Assembly (NCBI RefSeq): GCF_000152905.1
Contig: NZ_AAMY01000002.1
Span: 297,629-361,628, forward strand
Origin: Nitrobacter sp. Nb-311A
GTDB taxonomy: Bacteria; Pseudomonadota; Alphaproteobacteria; Rhizobiales; Xanthobacteraceae
DNA: 64,000 nt
Reading direction: 5' to 3'
Below the pieces are notes generated by a model that saw nothing but the letters and a program-made list of their open reading frames with translations, had not been told where the DNA came from and did not search any database. Of the stretch, positions 41,046 to 50,165 are shown in pieces. Each line of letters begins with the position of its first letter. The first letter of the stretch is position 1. A program made the translations under genes and the position numbers.

Positions 41046-41555
41046 TCAGATCGTCCGTTCTTGAGGCGTGTAAGGATCGGGGATCCCTAGTTGCGCCAGG
41101 ATTTTCCGCTCAAGGTTTTCCATTTCCACGGCGTCCGCATCGGTTTCGTGGTCATAACCGATCAGATGCAAAAACCCATGGATCGCGAGATGGCTGAGAT
41201 GATGGCTGAACGGTTTGTGTTCGTTATCGGCCTCACGGCGCAGGGTTTCATAGGCGATCGCAATGTCCCCGAGCATCCGCGGCGGATCGCCGGGCAAGGA
41301 CGGACCCGTCGGCTGCAATGCCGGGAACGACAGGACATTGGTCGGCTTGTCGATGCCGCGCCAGTTCGCATTGAGCGTATGGATGCCGGCGTCGTCGGTC
41401 AGCATGATCGCGAGCTCGGCATCGCCAGTGTCTTCATCGACCATTCCGGCAGCGGTCTCGATGGCGTGATGAATGATCGCCTCGGCATCGGCCTCCGCCC
41501 GCCAGCAATCGGCGACAACGAGAATTTCAGTCACGGGAGAAGCGGAGCAGATCAT
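41046..41555 (-). CDS. ybeY: YbeY, 16S rRNA endoribonuclease
   Basis: A 169-residue single-domain metal-dependent RNase that matures the 16S rRNA 3' end and takes part in ribosome quality control. The zinc motif is HGFLHLIGYDHETDAD (H-x3-H-x5-H). The start at 41555 (MICSASPVTEILVVAD) matches the family; an ATG at 41618 overlaps the phoH stop (TGATG) and would add 21 residues, so coupling from there cannot be excluded. Flanked by phoH and corC, the classic phoH-ybeY-corC order. Confidence 0.93.
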   Translation of the reverse strand: MICSASPVTEILVVADCWRAEADAEAIIHHAIETAAGMVDEDTGDAELAIMLTDDAGIHTLNANWRGIDKPTNVLSFPALQPTGPSLPGDPPRMLGDIAIAYETLRREADNEHKPFSHHLSHLAIHGFLHLIGYDHETDADAVEMENLERKILAQLGIPDPYTPQERTI

Positions 41556-41617
41556 TATATGTTCTTCGCCGCCAGCGCCTTGCGCAGACCAGCCCTTTTT
41601 TACGCTCATGTCCGGCA

Positions 41618-42667
41618 TCAGGGCTTTCCGGTGGCCGGCCGCTGCGGCCGCCCCTCATAGGCGGCGACGATCCGCGCGACCAGTTCATGACGGATAACGT
41701 CCTCGGCCGTGAATATCACCTGTGCCACGCCCTCGACACCATCGAGCAGTCGCGTCGCTTCCGCTAGGCCCGATGTCTGGCCGTTCGGCAGATCGACCTG
41801 CGAGGGATCGCCCGTGACGATCATGCGGCTGTTTTCGCCCAGTCGTGTCAGAAACATCTTCATTTGCATCGAGGTGGTGTTTTGCGCCTCATCGAGGATG
41901 ATCGCTGCATTGGTCAGGGTGCGGCCGCGCATGAAGGCGAGGGGGGCGATCTCGATCTCGCCGCTTTGCAGCGCGCGTTCAACGGCGCGGGAGTCCATCA
42001 GATCATATAGTGCGTCGTAGATCGGTCGCAGGTATGGATCCACTTTTTCGCGCAGGTCTCCGGGCAGGAAGCCGAGCCGTTCGCCCGCCTCGACCGCGGG
42101 ACGCGTCAGGATGATGCGATCGACCTCCTTGCGCTCGAAGAGTTGGGCGGCCTGCGCCACTGCGAGCCAGGTCTTGCCGGTGCCGGCGGGACCGATGCCG
42201 AACACCAGTTCATGGCGTTTCAACGCGCGAATGTAGAGGTCCTGCGCAGCGGTGCGTGCCCGCACCGGACGCTTGCGCAGGTTGATGGCTTCGAACCCTG
42301 AGCGCGGCGCCTTGGCGTCGTCTTCGAACAGTGAGCCCTGTGCGATCGCGGCGCGGATCGCGCCCTCGACCTCGCCCTGCGAGAGATCATGGCCCTGCGC
42401 CGCCTGGGCGTAGAGCGTCTCCAGCACGCGCCTCCCCGCGTCGCAGCCGTCGCGCGATCCGGCGATGGTGATGTGGTTGCCGCGCGAATCGACGACCACG
42501 CCGAGCCGTCGTTCAAGTTGCGAGAGATTCTGTCCATAAGGACCGACCAGTGCAGATACCGCACGATTGTCCTCGAAATCGATGACGACCTGCGTTTGGG
42601 GCGGGCCTTGCAGGTCTGGTTTCCGGCTGGGGGCAAGAGGAGGGGAATCCGATGCGCTCTTGGGCAA
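41618..42667 (-). CDS. phoH: PhoH-family P-loop ATPase
   Basis: A 349-residue cytoplasmic ATPase of the PhoH family. Residues ~30-100 form a KH-like RNA-binding region, then the P-loop domain with GIGPAGTGKTWLAVAQAA (Walker A) and AAIILDEAQNT (Walker B). Known PhoH proteins have nucleotidase/RNA-associated activity; the detailed role is not settled. Initiation is at TTG (42667): no ATG precedes the conserved region in frame, and GGAG lies nine bases upstream. The next gene, ybeY, encodes an RNase; co-transcription fits a role in RNA metabolism. Confidence 0.93.
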   Translation of the reverse strand: MPKSASDSPPLAPSRKPDLQGPPQTQVVIDFEDNRAVSALVGPYGQNLSQLERRLGVVVDSRGNHITIAGSRDGCDAGRRVLETLYAQAAQGHDLSQGEVEGAIRAAIAQGSLFEDDAKAPRSGFEAINLRKRPVRARTAAQDLYIRALKRHELVFGIGPAGTGKTWLAVAQAAQLFERKEVDRIILTRPAVEAGERLGFLPGDLREKVDPYLRPIYDALYDLMDSRAVERALQSGEIEIAPLAFMRGRTLTNAAIILDEAQNTTSMQMKMFLTRLGENSRMIVTGDPSQVDLPNGQTSGLAEATRLLDGVEGVAQVIFTAEDVIRHELVARIVAAYEGRPQRPATGKP

Positions 42668-42671
42668 GGGT

Positions 42672-44096
42672 TCAGACTCCGGCGGTCGTCTGGAACTGCG
42701 CCTCGCCCGGCGCCAAAGGGGCGGGGGATGCCGGTATGGACGCCAGCGTTCCGAACAGGCTGTAACGTTCCAGGCTCGCCACCGTTACCGGTAGCACCTG
42801 TCCGATGATGGCATCGGACGCTTCTACATGGGCGGGCTGCAGATAGGGGGTGCGGCCGGCGATCTGGCCTGGCTTGCGTCCGGCACGTTCGAACAGCACA
42901 TCGATTGTCCTGCCCAGCGCGGTCCGGTTGAAGGCGGATTGCTGGCTGTCGATCAGTTTCTGAAGCCGCTCCAGTCGCGCGTCCATGTCGGCCGTTGATA
43001 CCGCCTCCCGCAGCTCCGCCGCCGGAGTTCCCGGCCGCGGCGAGTATTTGAACGAATAGGCGGCAGCGTATCCGATTTGACCCACGAGCGCGAGGGTGGC
43101 GGCGAAATCTTCCTCGGTTTCGCCCGGGAAGCCGACTATGAAGTCCGACGAGAATGCGATGTCCTGCCGGGCATGACGAAACCGGTCGATCACGCGGCGG
43201 TAATCGCTCGCGCTGTGTCTGCGGTTCATGGCGGCGAGGATTCGGTCGGAGCCGGACTGCACCGGCAGATGCACGAACGGCATCAACGCATCGAGATGGC
43301 GGTGGGCGTCGATCAGCGAGTCCTCGACGTCGCGCGGATGGCTGGTCGAGTAGCGCAGCCGGACGATGCCCGGAATTTCGGCGAGACGATACAGTAGCTT
43401 GCCGAACGGCCAAGGCCGTCCGTCCGGGCCTTCGCCGTGATAGGCGTTGACGTTCTGTCCGATCAGCGTGATCTCGCGCACACCGTTATCCGCCAAGCGC
43501 TGGACGTCCTCGGCGATCTTCGCCACCGGGCGCGACACCTCGGCGCCGCGCGTATAGGGCACGACGCAAAACGTACAAAATTTGTCGCAGCCTTCCTGCA
43601 CCGTCACGAACGCTGATATACCGCGAGCACGAATCGCCTGCCGCGACGGTTGCGGCAGGAAGCCGAACTTGTCCGCGACCGGAAACTCGGTCTCAAGCGC
43701 GCGGCCGGCGGCCTTCGCGCGCGCGAGCAGCTCGGGCAGGTGATGATAGCTCTGCGGACCCACCACCACATCGACCACGGGCGCGCGCCGAATGATCTCC
43801 TCGCCTTCGGCCTGCGCGACGCAACCGGCGACGACAACGCTCATGCCGCGTCCATCACGCGCCGCCTGATCCTTGGCGGCACGCAGCCGGCCGAGTTCGG
43901 AATAGACCTTCTCGGATGCCTTCTCGCGGATGTGACAGGTGTTGAGAATGACAAGGTCGGCATCCTCGGCGCTGGCGGTCTCGACATATCCTTCCGGCGC
44001 CAGCGCGTCCGCCATCCGCTGGGCGTCGTAGACGTTCATCTGGCAACCGTAGGATTTGATGTGCAGCTTGCGCGGCGGCATGCGGCTTTCCGGCAT
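42672..44096 (-). CDS. miaB: MiaB, tRNA-2-methylthio-N6-dimethylallyladenosine synthase
   Basis: A ~474-residue radical-SAM enzyme adding a methylthio group to i6A37 in tRNA. The N-terminal UPF0004 domain holds a second iron-sulfur cluster ([24 protein letters not shown]); the radical-SAM motif is [16 protein letters not shown] (CxxxCxxC), followed by [12 protein letters not shown] and a TRAM domain near the C-terminus ([15 protein letters not shown]). Start at ATG 44096 ([18 protein letters not shown]); a GTG at 44108, right after the fur stop, is the alternative. It lies between fur and phoH on the same strand. Confidence 0.95.
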   Translation of the reverse strand: MPESRMPPRKLHIKSYGCQMNVYDAQRMADALAPEGYVETASAEDADLVILNTCHIREKASEKVYSELGRLRAAKDQAARDGRGMSVVVAGCVAQAEGEEIIRRAPVVDVVVGPQSYHHLPELLARAKAAGRALETEFPVADKFGFLPQPSRQAIRARGISAFVTVQEGCDKFCTFCVVPYTRGAEVSRPVAKIAEDVQRLADNGVREITLIGQNVNAYHGEGPDGRPWPFGKLLYRLAEIPGIVRLRYSTSHPRDVEDSLIDAHRHLDALMPFVHLPVQSGSDRILAAMNRRHSASDYRRVIDRFRHARQDIAFSSDFIVGFPGETEEDFAATLALVGQIGYAAAYSFKYSPRPGTPAAELREAVSTADMDARLERLQKLIDSQQSAFNRTALGRTIDVLFERAGRKPGQIAGRTPYLQPAHVEASDAIIGQVLPVTVASLERYSLFGTLASIPASPAPLAPGEAQFQTTAGV

Positions 44097-44108
44097 TTCG
44101 ATCAGCAC

Positions 44109-44558
44109 TCAGGACTTGTCGTCGTCCATCGGAACGCAATAGAGCTCGAGCCGATGATCGACCAGCCTGTAGCCGAGCTTGCGCGCCACCTCAGCTTGCA
44201 GCTCCTCGATTTCGTCCGACGTAAATTCGATGACCGTGCCGTCGCGCAGATTAATCAAATGATCGTGGTGACTGTCGCGCATCGTCTCATAGCGCGCGCG
44301 CCCCTCGCGAAAATCGTGCCGCTCGATGATGCCGGCATCTTCAAACAGCTTCACCGTGCGATAGACTGTCGAGATCGAAATCTTGTCATCCACCGCAACG
44401 CAGCGTCGATAGAGCTCCTCGACGTCCGGATGATCGGACGCCTCCGCTAGCACACGCGCGATAACACGGCGCTGTTCTGTCATACGCATTCCCGTGGCCG
44501 CGCAACGCGCCTCGATATTGGGGGGGGTCTGCACAGACGTCGATTTAAGAGCCGTCAT
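44109..44558 (-). CDS. fur: Fur-family metalloregulator (Fur/Mur)
   Basis: A 149-residue Fur-family repressor. DNA-binding segment: MRMTEQRRVIARVLAEASDH and ISISTVYRTVKLFEDAGI. Metal-site residues include HHDHLINL, FTSDEIEELQ and the C-terminal His-rich helix; the Cys pairs of E. coli Fur are missing. In Bradyrhizobium and Rhizobium proteins of this type (Fur/Mur) respond mainly to manganese and share iron control with Irr, which is also in this window. Start at ATG 44558 (MTALKSTSVQTPP). An eight-base C tract (44520-44527 on the plus strand as G) lies at codons 11-13. The gene heads fur-miaB-phoH-ybeY-corC-lnt. Confidence 0.92.
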   Translation of the reverse strand: MTALKSTSVQTPPNIEARCAATGMRMTEQRRVIARVLAEASDHPDVEELYRRCVAVDDKISISTVYRTVKLFEDAGIIERHDFREGRARYETMRDSHHDHLINLRDGTVIEFTSDEIEELQAEVARKLGYRLVDHRLELYCVPMDDDKS

Positions 44559-44705
44559 TAAGGTGTCCGGTTCCAATGGCGCATGATCCGCTCACAGATG
44601 CGTAAGATAATGCGCGCGAACGATATAAGGGAGTGCGGCCGGACGAAAAAACCGGTTGCACCGTTGCCGATCGTTGTCCTGGTGCCTTTTGCCACCGCTT
44701 GGAGA

Positions 44706-45188
44706 TTACGACAAGTTGCGGCGCATCACCAATGCGTTCAGCTCCTGGCCGCCCGCTTCGCGATAGTAGCGTTCGCGGCGTCCTGCAACGGTGAAGCCGG
44801 CGCGGTCATAAAGGCGCCGAGCCGGCTGATTATTTTCCTCGACTTCAAGAAAAACGGTCCGCACGCCGCGCCCGGCGAGGTGGCCAAGGTGCGTGAACAG
44901 CAGGTCGGACGAAAATCCCTGGCCGCGATAGCCGGAGTCGATTGCGATCGACAGGATTTCAGCCTCATCCGCGGCGATGCGTGACACCGCAAAGCCGATC
45001 ACGTTCGATCGCAGCCGCAGACGCTGAACCAGCGTGTTGCGCTCGGCGATCATGGTCTCGAATTCGCTTTCGCCCCAACCGCGATGAAACGATGCGCCGT
45101 GAATCGCCGCAAGGCGCGCCGCGTCGTTGGGACGTGCGGGCTCGACAATCGGAGCTGCGCGCTCCTTGCCCTGGAACCATGCCATCAT
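44706..45188 (-). CDS. rimI: RimI, ribosomal protein S18 N-acetyltransferase
   Basis: A 160-residue GNAT acetyltransferase. The acetyl-CoA motif is IDSGYRGQGFSSDLL, followed by FLEVEENNQPARRLYDRAGF. It starts with ATGATG at 45188, overlapping the tsaB stop (ATGA); an open frame runs upstream to 45374 but is not needed. RimI in E. coli N-terminally acetylates S18; the adjacent tsaB is a common pairing that does not itself imply joint function. A 147-base spacer separates it from fur. Confidence 0.9.
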   Translation of the reverse strand: MMAWFQGKERAAPIVEPARPNDAARLAAIHGASFHRGWGESEFETMIAERNTLVQRLRLRSNVIGFAVSRIAADEAEILSIAIDSGYRGQGFSSDLLFTHLGHLAGRGVRTVFLEVEENNQPARRLYDRAGFTVAGRRERYYREAGGQELNALVMRRNLS

Positions 45189-45883
45189 GATGCGACCAGC
45201 TTTTGTGTTCCAGGCAAGGAATCGGCGGTCGGCTTCGCGTCGGGCGCCCGCAGGTAGTACGGGCGCGGCGGCGCGGCATTCGGACTGATGTCTGCTCCGA
45301 GCCATGCCACCCAGGCGATATGGGGTGCTGCCTGTGGATCGACCGCGACCGGGGGCGCGAGGTGCGCCGGCCAACGGTCGGCGAGAAGCTTCGCGGCGTT
45401 GCCGACCAGATGCGGCGCGCCGAAGCGCGATGCGGCAAGCGCCTCCTCGACCGGCGCGACCCGCGGCGGGACCAGCGTGGCGCCGTTGCCACTTGTCGCC
45501 TGAAAATAAACCTGATCATGCCGGGCATCGATCGCGGAAATCACCGGCGGCTCGCGGTTCTCACCAAGAACCGGGGCGGCAAAGGCTGCGAGGGTGGTCA
45601 CGCCGACCACCGGTTTGTCGGCGGCAAGCGCGATGCCGCGCGCGGCCGATAGCCCCACCCGCAGGCCGGTGAAGCTGCCGGGGCCGGTGGTTGCGGCGAT
45701 GCGGTCCAGCGCCGAAAAGGCGATTCCGGCGGATTCAATGACTCTGGCGATCAGCGGCATCAGGGCTTCTGCGTGGCCGCGCTTCATCGGCAGCGTTTCC
45801 TGGGCGATCAGGCGACCGGCATCGGTATCCAGCACGCCGGCGGCGCAGGCATCGAGTGCGGTGTCGATCGCAAGAATGAGCAT
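45185..45883 (-). CDS. tsaB: TsaB, t6A synthesis partner protein
   Basis: A 232-residue inactive TsaD paralogue that scaffolds the TsaBDE complex making N6-threonylcarbamoyladenosine in tRNA. N-terminal motif MLILAIDTALDACAAGVLD and GPGSFTGLRVGLSAARGIAL are characteristic of TsaB; the C-terminus is divergent, as usual. Its partner TsaE is fused to AmgK at 3941-5464; TsaD is not in the window. The gene overlaps rimI by 4 bp. Confidence 0.95.
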   Translation of the reverse strand: MLILAIDTALDACAAGVLDTDAGRLIAQETLPMKRGHAEALMPLIARVIESAGIAFSALDRIAATTGPGSFTGLRVGLSAARGIALAADKPVVGVTTLAAFAAPVLGENREPPVISAIDARHDQVYFQATSGNGATLVPPRVAPVEEALAASRFGAPHLVGNAAKLLADRWPAHLAPPVAVDPQAAPHIAWVAWLGADISPNAAPPRPYYLRAPDAKPTADSLPGTQKLVAS

Positions 45884-46178
45884 GGGAGCAGATTAGCACC
45901 CTTGCCCGGGGAATACCTGCGATTTGGACAGAGGAATCCCGGTTTTAGACACCAGATTGCCGTGATCCGGCTGTTTACCTCGTGGTCATGGGGTCCGACT
46001 CAAATTTAATCCGCATTTAACTAAAAGTCGCCTTAATGGCGATTAGCAAGTCTGTGACGGCTCCGCCGGAACTTGGGGTTAGCGAATCAGCTATGCGCGG
46101 TTTTGATCCGCATATGCCGGCGGCGTGGGAGCGCCGCCGGCAGCGATCGGAAGCAGAGTGACTCGGGGCGTGGGGCGA
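45884..46178. other. Spacer between tsaB and the DUF2778 gene
   Basis: 295 bases with no gene seen. It holds the promoters of the divergent genes and an 11-bp perfect hairpin near its right end (46115-46142). Confidence 0.6.
46115..46142 (+). promoter_or_regulatory. Strong leader hairpin before the DUF2778 gene
   Basis: TGCCGGCGGCG (46115-46125) and CGCCGCCGGCA (46132-46142) pair perfectly over 11 bases with a TGGGAG loop. It ends 36 bases upstream of the chosen ATG. No U-tract follows, so it is not a simple terminator; an attenuator or mRNA-stability hairpin is possible. Confidence 0.45.
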
Positions 46179-47288
46179 ATGACGTATGTTACGGGCAGAC
46201 GTTACTATGATGTGGCGGCTTATTCCGCCGACCTGCCCGGCAAGGCGGTTCCTCAAAATATTCTAGGCGCCGCCGCGCTTGCCTGTATCGGGGCGGCCTG
46301 CGCCTGGATACTCTACGCCAATGTTTCCGGCGGACCTTCGGAGTTGGTCACGGCCTCGTTACCGCCGCTGGCGCCGAGGCTTTCGGTGGAGCCGGTTCGC
46401 CGCATCGCGGCCGCGTATGAGGCCTTGGGAGAAATCCCCGCGCCGCGCGCCGTGGGGACGCCGACCGGAACGCCTGCGGCAGCCAGGGTCCGGGGCCAGG
46501 ATCCTGAAGCACTGGCCCGCACCGCATTACTCTACGGTCCGCGCTTCCTCGGGCCGACGCCAGGCACCTTTAAGCCGGCTCAGTTTGCCCCGCAGACGAT
46601 CGCCTCGATACCCGTCGAGACCGCACCGGAAATCCTGCCGCTTCCGCGCAGACCGCAAATGGCCGCGATTGTTCCGATGCCGGCTTCGCGTCCGTCCGAA
46701 CTGCGTCAGCTTCAGGCTGCCGCCACCCCACCCCGCAGCGAGGTTGCGCAGGCCCCCACCGCTGCGGAGCCGGAGCCGAAAAAGCCATCGATCTTCGAGA
46801 AACTGTTCGGCAGGCCCGCGCCCAGCCTGAAACTGGCGTTCGCCGCGCCTGACGGCGGGATAAGCAGCGACGGCGAGAGCCTGACGCTCGGCCGGATCCC
46901 GGAATACGATCAGTTCACCGCCGTTTATGATATTTCCGGGCGTAAGGTTTACCTGCCGGACGGCAGCATACTCGAGGCGCATTCCGGGCTAGGCAACATG
47001 ATGGACGATCCGCGCTCTGCCGGCAGGAAAATGCGCGGCGTGACGCCGCCGCACGTCTACGACCTGTCATTGCGCGAACGACCGTTCCACGGCGTGGAGG
47101 CGATCAGGCTGAAACCGATCGGCGGCGAGGATAAGATATACGGGCGCACCGGACTGTTGGCGCACACTTATATGCTCGGGCCGACCGGCGCCTCCAATGG
47201 CTGCGTCTCGTTCAAGAACTACGGCGCATTTCTGCGCGCCTATAAGAGCGGCAGAATCAAGCGACTGGTTGTCGTTGCAAAGCTCTGA
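46179..47288 (+). CDS. DUF2778-type envelope protein (L,D-transpeptidase-like)
   Basis: A 369-residue protein: a single N-terminal membrane segment (ILGAAALACIGAACAWILYA, about residues 29-48), then a Pro/Ala-rich region of ~200 residues, then a C-terminal domain (residues ~240-369). That domain resembles DUF2778, related to Tlde1-like L,D-transpeptidase exchange enzymes: DRPFHGVEAI-like His region (RPFHGVEAIRL), GRTGLLAHTYMLGPTGAS and NGCVSFKNY with the putative catalytic Cys. In that fold the enzyme acts on peptidoglycan stem peptides in the periplasm. Start at ATG 46179 (MTYVTGRRYYDV) from several in-frame options; an ATG at 46125 is inside the hairpin region. Whether it is an effector or a resident wall enzyme cannot be told. 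Confidence 0.7.
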   Translation: MTYVTGRRYYDVAAYSADLPGKAVPQNILGAAALACIGAACAWILYANVSGGPSELVTASLPPLAPRLSVEPVRRIAAAYEALGEIPAPRAVGTPTGTPAAARVRGQDPEALARTALLYGPRFLGPTPGTFKPAQFAPQTIASIPVETAPEILPLPRRPQMAAIVPMPASRPSELRQLQAAATPPRSEVAQAPTAAEPEPKKPSIFEKLFGRPAPSLKLAFAAPDGGISSDGESLTLGRIPEYDQFTAVYDISGRKVYLPDGSILEAHSGLGNMMDDPRSAGRKMRGVTPPHVYDLSLRERPFHGVEAIRLKPIGGEDKIYGRTGLLAHTYMLGPTGASNGCVSFKNYGAFLRAYKSGRIKRLVVVAKL

Positions 47289-47293
47289 ACGAT

Positions 47294-47395
47294 ATAGCGT
47301 TTTCGAGCGAGATGATATCGCTTCGCATGAAGAGAAAAGCGGTCAAATGGAAGCCCGCTTCTCGGCCCCAGCAGAAGCGGAAAGGTCCAGATTCT
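47294..47395. repeat. Interspersed repeat family 1 (copy e, degenerate)
   Basis: ATATAGCGTTTTCGAGCGAG, then GCTTCGCATGAAGAGAAAAG resemble the first modules of family 1; the later segment (CCGCTTCTCGG, GCAGAAGCGGAAAG) is diverged. It sits between the DUF2778 gene and the convergent NifU-like gene. Confidence 0.6.
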
Positions 47396-47414
47396 TGCGA
47401 AAAGCCGCGCGCTT

Positions 47415-47987
47415 CTACACCGGCCGCACTTCGACGACCTCCGGCACGAAATGTTTCAGAAGGTTCTGAATGCCGTTCCGCAAGGTTACCGTCGATGACG
47501 GGCATCCGGAACATGCACCCTTCATGTTCACGTAGACGACCCCGTCCTTGAAGCCGCGGAAGGTGATGTCGCCGCCGTCATCGGCAACCCCGGGCCGTAC
47601 CCGCGTCTCGATCAGGTCCTTGATCAGGGTCACAGTCTCCGCATCCGCTTCATCGAAAAATTCGACGTCGTTTTCTGCGTTCGGTTCAGTGTTGCCCCCG
47701 TCGTCCGCCAACAGCGGCGCACCCGACATGTAATGTTCCATGATCACGCCGAGGATGGCCGGCTTGAGATGCTGCCAGTCGCTGGCGTCGTCCTTCGTCA
47801 CCGTGATGAAATCCGAGCCATAGAACACGCCGGTGACGCCGTGCACGGCGAACAGCTTTACGGCGAGCGGCGAGCGGGCGGTGGTGCTGGCGCTGGTGAA
47901 TTCCATGGTGTCCTTGCCGAGCACGGTGCGGCCGGGCAGGAACTTCAAGGTGGCTGGATTGGGGGTGATTTCGGTCTGAATGAACAT
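47415..47987 (-). CDS. NifU-like Fe-S scaffold protein (NfuA type)
   Basis: A 190-residue protein with an N-terminal Nfu domain (MFIQTEITPNPATLKFLPGR) and a C-terminal NifU/Nfu cluster-binding domain with MKGACSGCPSSTVTLRNGIQ; the CxxC pair holds a transferable Fe-S cluster. Such proteins deliver clusters to client enzymes rather than supporting nitrogenase specifically. ATG at 47987. Its right flank is the 346-base repeat-rich spacer to the stress-protein gene. Confidence 0.9.
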   Translation of the reverse strand: MFIQTEITPNPATLKFLPGRTVLGKDTMEFTSASTTARSPLAVKLFAVHGVTGVFYGSDFITVTKDDASDWQHLKPAILGVIMEHYMSGAPLLADDGGNTEPNAENDVEFFDEADAETVTLIKDLIETRVRPGVADDGGDITFRGFKDGVVYVNMKGACSGCPSSTVTLRNGIQNLLKHFVPEVVEVRPV

Positions 47988-48333
47988 TGGTCTCTCCGTC
48001 GCCGCCGGTTCAAGGCCGGCGCGTGGGTTCCTCTAGCAGATAGCGACCACAAAGGCACGATCAAGGCCGCAGGCTGCCGTCCAATCCACGTCTCGGCATA
48101 CACGCCGGGGCGGATAGCGTTTTCGAGCGAAGCATGCCCTCGAGCCTGACACGGGGATGGAATTGAGTCGCGCGAAGGAACCGCGTCAGATCAAATCATG
48201 GAGCCTTGCTTATAAATCTCATTGGAAGGGGAGGCTCTAATGATCCCGAAAAGGGGAAACCGGTTTTCGGAAAAGATCACGCTTAAACAGAAAGATAAGC
48301 GACGAGTCTGGTTCAATGCAATTGAACCAGACT
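47988..48333. other. Repeat-rich spacer between NifU-like and UspA genes
   Basis: No gene. It contains a family 1 copy (48113-48230) immediately followed by a family 2 copy (48240-48335), ending at the uspA stop codon. Confidence 0.65.
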
Positions 48334-48335
48334 CT
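48113..48335. repeat. Composite of repeat family 1 (copy f) and family 2 (copy b)
   Basis: GATAGCGTTTTCGAGCGAAG and CTCGAGCCTGAC match family 1. From 48240, TGATCCCGAAAAGGGGAAAC, CGGTTTTCGGAAAAGATCAC and CAGAAAGATAAGCGACGAGT match family 2. The end is a perfect 13-bp stem, GAGTCTGGTTCAA (48304-48316) with TTGAACCAGACTC (48322-48334). The last base of that stem is also the first base of the TAG stop codon of uspA on the minus strand. Confidence 0.78.
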
Positions 48336-48828
48336 AGGACAGGGCGTCAATCGCATCGTCCGTCAGGGTGCCCGGAACGATCGTCACTGGAATCGGAAAG
48401 TTCCCGGCGGTCTTGGCCAGCGTCGTGATGATCGGGCCGGGACCTTCGGGACCGCCGCTGGCGGCGAGCACCAGCATCGAAATATCCACGTCCTTCTCAA
48501 TGATATCCAGAATTTGTTCGAGCGGATCGCCCTCGCGAATGATCCGTTCCGGCGTGATCGCGGCGATCCCGTTGGCCCGGCCGGAGGCGCGATCAAGCGC
48601 CGCATCCGCACCTTCATAGGCCTCGGCCCGCATCACCTCGGCGACGCCGAGCCATTCCTGATTGCGGTCTTCCGGCTCCACCACCCGCAACATCACGATG
48701 CCTCCGCCGACGCGAATGGCGCGGCGGCTTGCATAGTAGACGGCGCGATCCCATTCCGCGCTGTCATCGACCACGACCAGATATTTCGGCTTGTGACCGC
48801 TCTCGTAGCTTCGGCGTTGTGCGCTCAT
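48334..48828 (-). CDS. UspA-family universal stress protein
   Basis: A 164-residue cytoplasmic protein with a single Usp domain: YLVVVDDSAEWDRAVYYASR (N-terminal strand) and LVLAASGGPEGPGPIITTLA, the latter partly matching the ATP-binding loop of Usp proteins. No membrane or export signal. ATG at 48828 (MSAQRRSYESGHKPKY). Its TAG stop is formed at the edge of the repeat at 48240-48335. Role: stress or starvation tolerance in relatives; no specific function known. Confidence 0.85.
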   Translation of the reverse strand: MSAQRRSYESGHKPKYLVVVDDSAEWDRAVYYASRRAIRVGGGIVMLRVVEPEDRNQEWLGVAEVMRAEAYEGADAALDRASGRANGIAAITPERIIREGDPLEQILDIIEKDVDISMLVLAASGGPEGPGPIITTLAKTAGNFPIPVTIVPGTLTDDAIDALS

Positions 48829-48909
48829 GCATGTCCCGGTGCTGAACCAGCCGCCGCCATGCTGACACGGCAGGGGTGCCCCGACAAGCAGGTTCCGGAG
48901 CGTGACAGC

Positions 48910-49953
48910 TTAGCGTTTGCGGATAAAACCGACGATGTCCTTCACCGCGTCCATGGTCTGCGATGCGATCGCGCTGGCGCGGTCGGCGCCCTCGATCAGA
49001 ATCCGGTCGACATGGGCCGGATCGTCGGTGAGCCGTTTCATCTCGCGAGCGATCGGCGACAGCTTTGCGACCGCGAGATCGACGAGGCTGGATTTGAAGC
49101 CCGAGAATTGCGCGCCGCCGAACTCCGCGAGCAGCGCGGACTTGGGCTTCCCCGACAGCGCCGCATAGATGCCGACCAGGTTGTCGGCCTCGGGTCGGTT
49201 TTCCAGCCCCTTTTCCTCCGACGGCAGCGGCTCCGGATCGGTCTTGGCCTTGCGGATCTTTTGCGCGATGGTATCGGCGTCGTCGGTCAGATTGATGCGC
49301 GAATAATCGGACGGATCCGACTTCGACATCTTCTTGGTGCCGTCGCGCAGGCTCATCACCCGCGTCGCGGGTCCCGTGATCACGGGCTCCGGCAGCGGAA
49401 AGAACGTGTCGCCATGGCCGTTGGCGGCGATGGATTCGGAGAAGTCGTTGTTGAATTTCTGCGCGATGTCGCGGCTGAGTTCGAGGTGCTGTTTCTGGTC
49501 CTCGCCGACCGGAACGTGCGTGGCGCGATAGACCAGGATATCCGACGCCATCAGCACCGGGTAATCGTAAAGACCCACGGAAGCGTTCTCGCGATCCTTG
49601 CCGGCCTTTTCCTTGAACTGGGTCATGCGGTTGAGCCAGCCGAGCCGCGCCACGCAGTTGAGCACCCATGCCAATTCGGCGTGTCCGGCCACCTGACTCT
49701 GGTTGAAGATGATGTGTCGCTTCGGATCGATGCCGCTCGCGATAAAGGCAGCTGTCACTTCGCGAGTGGCGCGGCGCAGCTCGTCGGGTCCGCCCCAGAC
49801 GGCGACGGGCACGGTGATGGCATGCAGATCAACCACGCAATAGAGACACTCGTGATCAGCCTGCAATTTTACGAAGTTAACGATGGCGCCGAGGTAATTG
49901 CCGAGATGCAGGTTGCCGGTCGGCTGAACGCCTGAAAAAACCCGTGTCGTCAT
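48910..49953 (-). CDS. trpS: Tryptophanyl-tRNA synthetase
   Basis: A 347-residue class I aminoacyl-tRNA synthetase. The HIGH-type motif is [14 protein letters not shown] and the second signature [15 protein letters not shown]. The start at 49953 ([14 protein letters not shown]) gives the family length; an ATG at 50043 would add 30 unlike residues. It is preceded by a repeat-bearing spacer and followed by the uspA gene on the same strand. Confidence 0.96.
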   Translation of the reverse strand: MTTRVFSGVQPTGNLHLGNYLGAIVNFVKLQADHECLYCVVDLHAITVPVAVWGGPDELRRATREVTAAFIASGIDPKRHIIFNQSQVAGHAELAWVLNCVARLGWLNRMTQFKEKAGKDRENASVGLYDYPVLMASDILVYRATHVPVGEDQKQHLELSRDIAQKFNNDFSESIAANGHGDTFFPLPEPVITGPATRVMSLRDGTKKMSKSDPSDYSRINLTDDADTIAQKIRKAKTDPEPLPSEEKGLENRPEADNLVGIYAALSGKPKSALLAEFGGAQFSGFKSSLVDLAVAKLSPIAREMKRLTDDPAHVDRILIEGADRASAIASQTMDAVKDIVGFIRKR

Positions 49954-50051
49954 CGTTGAGTTCCCGTTTGCCCGCGCGCGATTGATCGGCATGTTCGCGA
50001 CACGCGGGCCCATGTCTTCGTCCAGCGCGCCGTCCATTGTCACGCGCGGCT

Positions 50052-50165
50052 TTAGAGCATTTTCCGGCTAAGTGGAATCCGGTTAGCGTGAAGAAAATGC
50101 TCTCAATCATTAACTTGCGCGTATTCTGATCGCAAAACCGGTGTCCGCTTTTGCGGAATACGCGC
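50052..50165. repeat. Interspersed repeat composite (family 1 copy g and family 2-like)
   Basis: GAGCATTTTCCGGCTAAGTG and GCGTGAAGAAAATGCTCTC resemble family 1 with changes; from 50130, GATCGCAAAACCGGTGTCCG, GCTTTTGCGGAATACG resembles family 2. It ends in GCGCTAGG, where CTA is the reverse complement of the murJ TAG stop at 50165. Confidence 0.6.
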
